From Rugalucina vietnamica (lineage: Eukaryota > Mollusca > Bivalvia > Lucinida > Lucinidae): a stretch of 64,000 bases of DNA. The DNA is taken from NCBI GenBank assembly GCA_964017185.1, contig OZ024883.1:45936997-46000996 (forward strand), written 5' to 3'. The notes below the pieces were generated by a model, which saw nothing but the letters and a program-made list of their open reading frames with translations, was not told the origin of the DNA and did no database searches. The number at the start of each line of letters is the position of its first letter. Position 1 is the stretch's first letter. The position numbers and the translations under genes were made by a program. Below are positions 10,579 to 23,353 of this stretch, piece after piece.

Positions 10579-13500
10579 GTAAGAATAGCTCCTTTGTCTT
10601 GTCTTAACAATCAGGGGCCTAAATAAGGAGAATATCTGGCATTAATTAATGGGATAATTAATGTACATTCAGAAATTTTCACATAACTTTTATTTCGAGA
10701 ATTTTGTATTTCTAAATTATTAGCAAGCTCCTGAATTTGCGAGTGTGTACTCATGCAGTCTATGAAGTTAATACTAAATAGTAAGTCTTTATTACTGAAA
10801 ACTCAATATTTTAGGCAATAAATTTGATAATGTTCGCAAAAAATTAAGTTCTTGCAAACATTTTCATAAAACTGAAGTTGTTGCAATGTGGCACATCATT
10901 AAGAGTATGCAATCTAAAAACTGTATGGAAAGGAAAGGGAATCTGAGTGGAGACCTGCATAAAATCTGTGCGCCCAGGTCAGCCTACGATAATTAGAGCA
11001 TCATTCTAATATATAGGTCCTGTGTGCAGTATTTAGAACATCATGCGTATCAGTCATGTTTTTGAAAGAATTTCCAGATGACATTAGCACTTAATGTACA
11101 GTCTCTTTACCTTGCACAATCAGCGTTTCTGCTGAAGTTATCTCATTTAAATTGTAATTTTATAGGTCAGTTTGTGTTTAACCTGGTCACAAACAGCAAA
11201 GATTGATTCGATGGTATTCATTGGGATCAAAATGTCAAAACTTAAGTACTTGTTGAAAAATGAACACTTTACAATTTGTCAATGTATTTTCCTGCTGTGC
11301 AGCACTCTAGGATGATCCAGTCCCCTGGGCAGCACCCTCCCCCTGCCCTCACGCCCCACCCCCCTGGTCCACTCACACCTCACCCTCCTGGGCACATGAC
11401 ACCACATCACCAACCACCCATGACACCAGGGCCACTAACCCCTCACCCTCCAGCCCCACTTACCCCACACCCCCCTACACCACTTACACCCCATCCACCA
11501 GCCCCACTAACCCCTCACCCACCCCATACTCCCCTGACAATCCACCAGCCCCACACCCCTATGGCACCCCACACCCCAATGACGCCCCACACCCCTATGG
11601 CCCCACACCCTATGATGCAGCCCAACCTGGGTCACGGACATGGGGTAAGTATGTGCATGATGGGTGAAGTCTGGAAACTGCTTTGATAAAAAGGTGTACA
11701 TGTACAGGAACCATACAATTGGCCAAAATAATTTTATCTTCACTTCCTCTGGAGAAGAAAGCTTATTTTCAAAAGAAAAATGTGTGGTTGACACTGGGTT
11801 TAAGGATGTTTGCTGCTAACATTTGATATTTCAGAACTTCAGGTTTTTACTTTTTAGCTCACCTGAGCTGAAGGTCTTAGGTGATCTTATAGTATACCCA
11901 TGCTCCGTCGTCATCTGTCATCCGTCCGTCGTTCACAATTTCAAAGATCTTCTCCTCTGTAACCGCTGGACCAATCAAAGTCAAACTTCATGTGGAGCAT
12001 CCTTAGGAAGGGGGAACGAAAGTTTATATAAATGGTCCAGGTCACATGACCAAGATGGCCACCATGGCTATAAATAGTAAAAGCCTTTAAAAATCTTCTT
12101 CTGCAGAACCAGAAGGCCTATGATTTTAACTTGGCATGAAGCATCAGGCAAAGGAGCTCTACAAAGTTTGTATAAATCATGACCCCGGGATGACCTTGAC
12201 CTTTTTTTTACGGCAAGGTCAACTTAGGTCGCCCATGCATTTGAATGTGAGAAAATAGGAAAATGCCATTTAATGGTGAAATCTTGCTAAGAATGAGCAA
12301 ATGGACAGAAGATTTATTTTATGAGCCAAGGGGGTTGTCTGCCCCTGCCTCGGGGCTATATACATGTATATGACCATAATATTCAAACATCTTATCTGAA
12401 ACCGCTTGGCCAATCAAAGCCAAACTTTATGTGGAGCATCCTTAGGAAAAGGAAATGAAAGTTTATATAAATGGTCAAGGTCACATGACCAAGATGGCCG
12501 CCATGGCTATAAAATAGCAAAAACCTTTAAAAATCTTCTTCTTCAGAACCAGAAGGCCTATGATTTTGAAATTTGGCATGAAGCATCTGGGAATGGAGCT
12601 CTACAAAGTTTATATAAATCATGACCCTTAGATGACCTTGACCTATTTTATGGCAAGGTCAACTTAGGTCCCCCATGCATTTGAATGGAGGAAAATAGGA
12701 AAATGTCATTTAATGGCAGACAACTTGCTAGGAATGAGCAAATGGACAGAAGAGTAATGCTTATGAAAATATTTTGGGCCCAGGGGGTTGTCTGCCCCTG
12801 CCCCGGGGCTATTTACATGTATATGACCATAATATTCAAACAGCTTCTTCTCTGAAACTGCTTGGCCAATCAAAGCTAAACTTAATGTTTAGCATCCTTA
12901 GGAAGATGGAATGAAAGTTTGTATAAATGGTCAAGGTCACATGACCAAGATGGCTGCCATGGCTATTAAATAGCAAAAACCTTTAAAAATCTTCTTTTTC
13001 AGAACCAGAAGGCCTATGATTTTGAAACTTGGCATGAAGCATCTGGGAATAAAGTTCTACAAAGTTTATATAAATCATGAACCTGGGATGACCTTGACCT
13101 ATTTTACGGCAAGGTCAACTTAGGTGGCCCATGTATTTGAATGGGGAAAATTGTTAAAATGTCATTTGAAGGGCAAAACTTGCAGTAAATTGGCAAATGG
13201 ACTGATTTTTTATGATTTGAACAAAAAAAGGCATTGACTCCAGGGGTTATTCTGACCCTGTCCTGGGGTTGTATACATATTACCATTCTAGTCAAACAAG
13301 TTTATTGGTATCTCAGGTCGCAGGTGAGCGTTTACAGGACCATTGGTCCTCTGGTTTGAATAAATCGTAAACGGTTGCAGATATTTTCCTAATATTTTAT
13401 ATTTGAATACATATTGATGATGTGCATTAAATGAGTCATCTAAGGAACTTCATTTTTTCACCCCATTTTCTGCAATTTTTCAGAAAAGCTTATGTGTGAG

Positions 13501-16500
13501 CAAAATTTAGGGGGTAGGGTAGATTAAACTTGAATACTTTGATGTGCTAGTTTTAAAATTTTGGATGGTTTTATGAAATGGGTTGTAAGAAATAAAACAG
13601 CCGAAAATGGTGCATCATAAGTTTTTCTGAAGCTATGATAACATTTCCTGAATAGCTTGACATTTTCTGAATAGCTTGGCACATAAAAAATGTCTCCCTT
13701 TACTGTGAAATTACACATGTTGTAGGAAATATGTTCAGCTAGGTTTCTATACATGTACACTGTTACCATATTTTGTGGATCATGAAATCGCTTTTATCAT
13801 TCAAGTGAATTTGTGGCTGCAAATATGCTTTGGGTGTTCTTATTTTGTTGATTTGTCTGAACATGGATGTATGTATTTTATTATAAATAAAAAAAAAAAA
13901 AATATATGTGGGGTGATCGGAAAATATTTATAAAAAAAATTGTCATTTCTTTAACATTTGTTTTTTTGAGATGAAATTTCAACACATAATGCAGCAATAT
14001 ATATGCAGTCATTCCATTGCAATAATGCATGTATAATACTCACGTTTGTTGCAGCTGTCGTTATGGAAACACTGCTAACAGTATATGGCGCAACTTAATG
14101 TTGAAGCTTTATTCTTATTTCAAAATACTTCTTAGTTCAAAGTGTCCTAGCACCGGTTTTGATTGCATTAGCCCATATTTTATTTAATACTTATTAACTA
14201 CAACGTACACAGCTGGTATTTGTTAAGTTACGAGGATTTTTAGCTCACCTGAGCCGAAGGCTCACAGGTGAGCTTATAGTAAAGTGGTCGAGCCGGCGTC
14301 CATGCGTCGTCCGTCGTCGTCAACATTTTCAAACAACTTCTCCTCTGAAGCTGCCGGGCCGAATCTTTTCATATTTCACATATAGCATCTACAGGTGGGG
14401 GAACGAATATTTGTATTTTTTATTTCGATCGGATAAGAACTCTGGTTGCTATGGCAACTTATGCTTCCCATAGACTTATAATGGAGAAAAGTGAAAATTG
14501 CCTATTTTTGCTGTCTTGTTTGAGATATTTGAATTTTGTTTTTGCAGAAATGTTTATTGAGTAGTCCTCTACGTTTCATGTGACTTTTGTCCTAATCCTT
14601 CATTATTATGTCTCCGGAGACATATTGTTTTTCCCCGTGCGTCTGTCCGTCCGTCTGTCCGTCCGTCCGTCACAAATCGTGTCCGCTCTATAACTTGAAA
14701 ACCGTTAAAGATTTTTCAATGAAACTTGGTACACTTGTGTCATGCACAAGAACCATAACTCCGGCGTGAGTATTTTTGGAGTTATTTCCCTTTGATTATT
14801 TTCGATACAATTTCGTGTCTGCTGTATAACTTGAAAACCGTTTAAGATTTTTCAATAAAACTTGGTACACTTATTGAGCATGATCAGACGATGTGTCATG
14901 CCCAAGAACCATAACTCTGGCTTGAGTATTTTATGAGTTATTTCCCTTTGATTATTTTCCATACAATTTCGTGTCCGCTTTATAACTCGAAAATCGTAAG
15001 AGTTATTTCAATGAAACTTGGTACACTTATAAAGCACGATGAGATTACGTGTCGTGCTAAAGAACCATAACTCTTGGCTTGCATATCTTTGGAGTAATTT
15101 CCCTTTGATTAATTTCAGTGAAACTTGGTACACTTATAAAGCATGATGAGACGATGTGTCATGCACAAGAATTATAACTCTTGCTTTCATATCTTTGGAG
15201 TTATTTCCCTTTGATTATTTTTCCATACAATTTCATGTCCACTCTATAACTTAAAAACCATAAGAAATATTTCAATGAAACTTGGTACACTTATAAAGCA
15301 CGATGAGATGATGTGTCATGCTAAAGAACCATAACTCTTGCTTGCATATCTTTGGAGTTATTTCCCTTTGATTATTTTTCATTCAGTTTCGTGTCTGCTC
15401 TATAACTCAAAAACCATTAGAGATTTTTCAATGAAACATGGTACACTTATAAAGCATGATGCACAAGAATCATTACTCTTGCTTTCATATCTTTGGAGTT
15501 ATTTCCCTTTGATTATTTTCCAAACACTTTCGTGCCCCCTCTATAACTTGAAAACCATAAGAGATATTTCAATGAAACTTGGTACACTTATAAAACAGAA
15601 TGACAGGATATGTGATGCACAAGAACTATAACTCTTGCTTGCATATTTTGGACATGCACGTAGAACGTAGAAAGGGGGGAGACATCAGTTTTCACATAGA
15701 AAACAAATTCTACTTTTGATTGGTTGCAGGGGCCCCATATAGGGCAAAATTATGAAAAACATTAAAAAATCTTCTTCTCAGAAACTGTCAAGGGGATGAA
15801 GCCTATACTTTGTATACATGTTCCTGACAGTGGCCTCTACATAATTTGTGTTTTTTATTCCAGGCGGATAAGAACTCTGGTTGCTATGGCAACTTAAAGT
15901 TTCCATAGACTTATAATGGGAAAAAGTGGAAATCGGCTATTTTTCCGCTAAAATTGCAGACACTTGAATTTTGTTTTTGCAGAAATGTTTATTGAGTAGT
16001 CTTTGACGTTTCTTGCGAGTTTTGTCCTAATCCTTTATTTTGATTGGTTGCTGGGGCCCCATAAAGGGCAAAATTTTGAAAAAATAAAAAATAAAAAATT
16101 TCAAAACTCTTCTCCTCAGAGACTGTTTAGTGGATGAATCCTGTACTTTGTATACATATTCCTGACAGTAGCCTCTACATAATTTGTGTTTTTTATTCCA
16201 GTCGGATAAGAACTCTGGTTGCTATGGTAACTTTAAGTTTCCATAGACTTATAATGGGAAAAGTGGAAATTAGCTATTTTTAGCTCACCTGAGCCGAAGG
16301 CTTATAGCACAGTACAGTACAGCTTATAGTACAGTAGTCGAGCCGGCGTGCGTCCGTCCGTCCGTCCTTCCGTTCACATTTTCAAACTCAAATATCTCTA
16401 AGACAACATGGCCGATCTTAATCAAATTTTATCTATAGCATCATTGAGGAGGGGGAAAGGTTGCATTAGGTTTTGGGCCAGGTAGGATTGGAACTCTGGT

Positions 16501-19500
16501 TTCCATGGCAACAGATAGCTCCCATAGACTTACAATGGGAAAAAACATCAAAAAATCTTCTTCTCCGAAACCACAAGTCCCAGACCTTTCATATTTTGTG
16601 TGTAGCAATGTATAGTGGTCCTCTTTATAAATCCTGCCAACCGTGCCCCTGGGGTCCATACAGGCCCCGCCCCGGGGGCATGATGGGGCAAAACATAAAA
16701 AAATCTTCTTCTCTGAAACCACATGGCCCAGAGCCTTCATATTTTGTATGTAGCAATGTGTAGTGGTCCTTTTTATAAATCCTGCCAATCATGCTCCTGG
16801 GGTCAAAAATGGCCCCGCCCCGGGGGTCATTAGCTCCCATAGACTTACAATGGGAAAAAGATAAAAAAAAAAAAATCTTCTTCTCCGAAACCACAAGGCC
16901 CAGAGCTTTCATATTTTGTCAGTAGCAATGTATAGTGGTCCTCTTTATAAATCCTGCCAACCGTGCCCCTGGGGTTCATACAGGCCCCGCCCTGGGGGGA
17001 GGGGGGGGGGTCATGGGTAAAACATAAAAAAATCTTCTTCTCCAAAACCACAAGGCTCAGAGCTTTCATATTTTGTTTGTAGCAATATGTAATGGTCCTC
17101 TTTATAAATCCTACCAATTGTGCCCCTGGGGTCCATACAGGCCCCGCCCCGGGGGCGTCATGGGAAAAACTTTAAAAAATCTTCTTCTCCGAAACCATAA
17201 GGCCCAGAGCTTTCATATTTTGTGTATAGCAATGTATAATGGTCCTCTTTATAAATCCTGCCTACTGTGCCCCTGGGGTCCATACAGGCCCCGCCCCGGG
17301 GGTCATTAGGAAAAACATAAAAAAATCTTCTCCAAAACCACAAGGCCCAAAGCTTTCATATTTTGTATGTAGCAGTGTAGTGGTCCTCTATATAAATCCT
17401 GCCAATCATGCCTCTGGGGTCAAAAATGGCCCCGCCCCGGGGTTCATTAGCTCCCATAGACTTACAATGGGAAAAACATCAAAAAATCTTCTTCTCCGAA
17501 ACCACAAGGCCCAGAGCTTTCATATTTTGTCAGTAGCAATGTATAGTGGTCCTCTTTATAAATCCTGCCAACCGTGCCCCTGGGGTCCATATGTGCCCCG
17601 CCCCGGGGGCGTCATGGGAAAAACATAAAAAAATCTTCTTCTCCAAAACCACAAGGCCCAGAGCTTTCATATTTTGTTTGTAGCAATGTATAGTGGTCCT
17701 CTTTATAAATCCTGCCAACCGTGCCCCTAAAGGTCCATACGGGCCCCGCCCCGGGGGCGTCATGGGAAAAACATAAAAAAATCTTCTCCGAAACCATATG
17801 GCCCAGAGCTTTCATATGTTGTGTTGACCAATGTATAATCCTCTCCTTTATAAATGCTGCCAACGGTGCCCCTGTGGTCCATACAGGCCATGCCCCAGGC
17901 ATGTCATTATCTACCATAGACTTATAATGGAAATATATGAAAAAATCTTCTCTGCAACAGCATGACACAAAGCTTGTATATTTGATATACAACATTGTCA
18001 TGTGGAGCTGTACATAAATCCTGCCAATCTTGGCCCTGGGGTCAAATATGGCCCCACCCCGGGGTCATTATAGGACCCTGACCTTGTTAGACGATTTTTT
18101 CACGTGAACCAAAATGGCAGAAAAGAGGATACACAATCCAGACAAGAGCTCTTCTGCTGATGTAAGTAGGGTTTCAAGGTCACATGACCAAGATGGCCAC
18201 CATACCCATATATGGTAAAAACCCCAATTACTTTGTCCAGTGACTGTACTTGTAGACTCTCAGGTGAGCGATCGTTGCCCCTGGGCTACTTGTTTGAAAA
18301 CTATTGCAGCCTGAGATCTTAAAAGTGGTAGATGCAAACAACTAATGGATTAGATGAAGGTATATGATTAATTTAGGTCAAGGTCATCTCTTGACCTTGG
18401 CCGGTCTGTTGTCCATACACACTTTTCAAAGATTTTTTTTCTCTGAAACCACTTGGCCAATCAAAGCCAAATTTTATATGGAGCATCTATAGGAAGTGGG
18501 AACCAATGTGTATATAAATAATCCAGGTCACATGACCAAGATGGCGGCCATCCCCATATATGGTAAAAACCATTAAAATATCTTCTCCAGAACTGGTGAA
18601 CCGATTTCAACGAAACTTTGCATGAAGTATGGATGACTCAAGTACTACAATGTATATATAAAACATGACCCTGTGGTGACATTGACCTATTTTATGGCAA
18701 GGTCAACATAGGTCGTCAATGCATTTGAATGGGAAAAACTTTTAAAATGTCATTTTAAGTGAAAGTCTTGCAGGAAATGGGCAGTAGGACTGAATATTAA
18801 TGATTCTGAAAAAAAAATGGACCCCAGGAGCCCATCTGCTTTTAAAATGTTATTTTTTGAAAACTATTGCAGCCTGAGAACTGAAAAGTGATAGATGCAA
18901 ACAGCTGATTTTGGAAACATAGGCAAACATGGAAACATGAGAAAAAGTGACAAGTAGGTCTCGGGTAAGCATTTACAGGACCAATGATCCTATGGAAACC
19001 ATTGAAGCCATAGGCCTGAAACTTGACCAAGATGACCGTCATACCCATGTACGGAAAAAAAAACAACACTTTGTCCAGTGACTGTACTTGTTGACTCTCA
19101 GGTGAGCGATCGTTGCCCTTGGGCTACTTGTAATACAATGGATTTGTCTCAAGAGTCTTGCAAATACCGACTCTGTCAAATAGACAAAACTGTTCGACAA
19201 TGTTGCATTTTCGCGAAATCACTTTTAAACGTATACATTTACTGCAAGCTCAAAACATTTTTATTCTTGACATTGACTCTACTAGTTATAGTTTATGCCA
19301 GTCTTTTTATTATTTTGTTAAACATCATCCAGAAAACAAGGTATTGACTTTAACTTCACAAAGTGAAATCGACATTCTGGCATATTTTACTCAAACCTGT
19401 TGAATTTAATTTCACCATATTAGTAGACCAGAGGACCATTGGTCCTGAGAACGCTCACCTGAAGCCTGATCTTGGAGTATTAAGTCAACATGAAATGACA

Positions 19501-22080
19501 TTGACCTTGAATACTCACACACCTTTATTGACTTCATAAGTTGTATGCATCTGCAAAGTTTCAGGTCTCAGGCTGCAATAGTTTCCAAACCCAGTGATTT
19601 CTGAGAAAAACATAATTTTAATTTTGATATTTAAATGACCTTGGGTCAAGGTAAAGAAATGACCTTGGCCTTCATTAATGACTTACCTTCATTGACTCCA
19701 TAAGTTGTCAGCATCTAGCAACTTTCAGGTCTCAGGCTGCAACAGTTTCCAAAATATTCATTGTATTCGCCTTTTCCCATGTAAAAGCCTATGTTTCCAA
19801 AATTGACCTTGCCATAAAATAGGTCAGGGTCATTCTAGGGTCATCATTTCAACAAACTATGATGGGCTGGAATCCCAAATGCTACATGCCAAGTTTCATG
19901 AAAATCGGCCAGCCGGTTCTGGAGAAGAAGATTTTTTAGTGTTTTTTACCATAGTTGGGTATGGCGGCCATCTTGGTCATGTGATCTGGATTTCGGGATC
20001 AAACTTTCGTCTCCCCTACCCATGGATGCTCCACATAAAATTTCACTTTGATTGGCCAAGCAGTTTCAGAGAAGAAGATCTTTGAAAAGGTGTAAGGACG
20101 ACAGCCTGGCCAAGGTCAAGAGATGACCTTGACCTAAATTAATCACATACCTTCATCTACTCCATTAGTTGTTTGAATCTACCACTTTTCAGGCCTCAGG
20201 CTGCAATTGTTTAAAAAAGATCCATAGTCTTCACTTTTTCCCATGTAAAAGCCTATGTTTCCAAAATTGACTTTGCCGTAAAATAGGTCAAGGTCATCCA
20301 AGGGTCATCATTTTATCAAATTGTGATGGGCAGAAGTCCCAAATGCTACATACTAAGTTTCATGAAAATCGGCCAGCCGGTTCTGGAGAAGAAGATTTTT
20401 GAGTGATTTTTACCATATATGGGCGTGGCGGCCATCTTGGTCATGTGACCTGGATTTCGCGATCAAACTTTCGTCTCCCCTACCCATGGATCCTCCACAT
20501 AAAATTTCACTTTGATTGGCCAAGCAGTTTCAGAGAAGAAGATCTTTGAAAAGGTGTAAGGACGACAGACTGGCCAAGGTCAAGAGATGACCTTGACCTA
20601 AATTAATTACATACCTTCATCTACTCCATTAGTTGTTTGAATCTACCACTTTTCAGGCCTCAGGCTGCAATTGTTTAAAAAAAATCCATATTTTTCACTT
20701 TTTCCCATGTAAAAGCCTATGTTTCCAAAATTGACCTTGCCGTAAAATAGGTCAAGGTCATCCAAGGGTCATCATTTTATCAAACTATGATGGGCTGGAG
20801 TCCCAAATGCTACATACCAAGTTTCATGAAAATCGGCCAGCCTGTTCTGGAGAAGAAGATTTTTGAGTGGTTTTTACCATATATGGGCGTGGCGGCCATC
20901 TTGGTCATGTGACCTGGATTTCGGGATCAAACTTTCGTCTCCCCTACCCATGGATGCGCCACATAAAATTTCACATTGATTGGCCAAGCAGTTTCAGAGA
21001 AGAAGATCTTTGAAAAGTGTGTATGGACGACAGACTAGCCAAGGTCAAGAGATTACCTTGACCTAAATTAATCACATACCTTCATCTACTCCATTAGTTG
21101 TTTGCATCTACCACTTTTCAGGCCTCAGGCTGCAATTGTTTTAAAAAAATCCATAGTTTTCACTTTTTGCCATGTAAAAGCCTATGTTTCCAAAATTGAC
21201 CTTGCCGTAAAATAGGTCAAGGTCATCCAAGGGTCATCATTTTATCAAACTATGATGGGCTGAAGTCCCTGATGCTACATGCCAAGTTTCGTGGAAATCG
21301 GCCCACCGGTTCTGGAGAGAAGATTTTTGAAGGGTTTTTACCATATATGGGCGTGGCGGCCATCTTGGTCATGTGACATGGATTTCAAGATCAAACTTGA
21401 AATGCCACTACCCAAGGAGGCTTCACATAAACTAGATTGGCCACGCGGTTTCAGAGAAGAAGATCTTTGAAATTGTGGACGACAACGGACGGACGCCGGA
21501 TCATGGCCATTCTATAAGCTCACCTTTGAGCCTTCGGCTCAGGTGAGCTAATAAAGCATAAGAATGATGTATGGTTTCGAAAAATGGTCAATTAATTTTA
21601 GAATCATTATTTTTCATTAAAAAATGTCGACCAACTTTCCCAAACCCCCAAATACACGTAACAAAGTCAACCCAGGGGTACAGGTGTCACCTGAAGTGAC
21701 GTCATGACGGTGTCTCGTGCATGAACATCTGACGTCATTGTTTTAAAATGACAATGGCATTTAGTTACAAAAGGATCAATGTTTATTCGTACTAAATTTC
21801 ATATCAATCGGTTGACGCAAAATTATTTTACAGCATTTTTATACATGTTTTCCGATTGCCCCTCGTACATGTACTTTCATTTATTTCCTTTAGGTGTGAA
21901 AGTATTTGTAAATTTAGGGTTTGAAAGCTGTGGTTTAAAAAGTGTCCTTGAGGAAAAAAAAAATATTTTTGGTGCTTTTTGGGAGCATTTTTTTTTACAT
22001 GCCTTCAGTTCTCAATCTTGTGTGTGTCTACGTTTTTTGTTTGTATTTTGTATCCATATCCATCTAAATGCAGACACATG

Positions 22081-22161
<81 letters not shown>

Positions 22162-23322
22162 CAGTTTTACGTCCCTTTCAAGATTATTTCAGCTCATATG
22201 AGACGGGCCAATCAGTAGGTGGGCGAAAACAGGAGAACCGGAAGAAAAACCACCTGGCACACCGGCAAGCAAAATAAAAATTAAAACAGATCCTTCAAGA
22301 GCTGTGGCCATATAAATGAGAAATGGGGTGGATCATTCCTAAGTTTCGGCTACTGAAGCCTCGTCATTGACCCTTTAGATTTGGCAACATGAAGCCAAAG
22401 AGGATTACTCTAATTTTACAACTTTCAACAGGATAGTCAATATAAAGACTAGTAAGTTGATTCAGCCAAAGTAATGCTCATATGTATTAATTTTATGATT
22501 AACCGGTTTTGATGCAAAGGTGTGATTTCTTTTTATATAAGCATCTGGGTTGATTGAGTTGGGTATTTTTAGACACTTCATGCATAAAAAATAAAATCAC
22601 ATGAAAACAAAGTGACAACAAGTCGAGTTTCAAGGAAATACGAGGTCTTTCCCGGGAAATCATAAAGATGTCTGATATATCGTGAACGGTTCGTCGAAAA
22701 TTAAAGATATGTTCATGCTTTTAAACTACATTCGTACTGAGCAATCTGTGAAAATATTAGTTCAATCGCTTACAAATTGCAAAAGTAATGGAGATTTATA
22801 TGATGGTGTATCGGCGTATACGGAGCACGTTGAAAATTATTTTGCTACGTTTTTGTAGAGGGGTGGTTAAATTTTTTGTGTGCAGTCTCTTTATTAGAGC
22901 CGTAATGGTAATGAATTTTGTCATCTAAGCATTAATTAAGTCTTCTGAGTTAAAATTATAGTCAATAATTTGAGTTATCAATGATAAGTAGAAAAATAGC
23001 ATGATCAGTTTAATTTTATATGAGGGAACTCAAATTTTATTTTAGACTGAAATAAAACAAAAAGATGTCGCTTATACAAAATGACAACAAGAAACTAGCA
23101 ATTTAAATTTTGCATTGCATAACACCCTAATGACCTTAAGTAGACTACTGATAAGAAATCACAGGTAATGCAAGGGTGGCTTTACAGGTAGGGGCCATGC
23201 AAGGGAACCTTAAGTTTATACCTGTGAAATATGTATTGTAAAACAGAGATTGTATTTTTATCTATGATCATCATTTTGGTTATTTAGATAATCTGTCCCT
23301 TTGAGTCAAGAATATTGCAAAT

Positions 23323-23353
<31 letters not shown>

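Larger units (their letters stand above)
14239..19130 (+). mobile_element. Family A element A3, host to nested D and A4
   Basis: 5' hairpin from 14239 (AGCTCACCTGAGCC, loop GAAG, GCTCACAGGTGAGCT). The 3' end of the second type is at 19085-19130: CTCAGGTGAGCG, hairpin GCCCTTGGGC, then TACTTG. The body is interrupted by element D (14605-15687) and by A4 (16279-18292). The sequence before A4 (TAGCTATTT) and after it (TTTGAAAACTATTGCAGCC) can be joined into a continuous host, but no empty site confirms this, so the outer extent is less certain than the two ends. Confidence 0.55.

Noticed and set aside
21779-22277. 126 and 69 codon frames ending in Tyr-Ile repeats
   Set aside because: Generated by the (TA)n tract; no other support.
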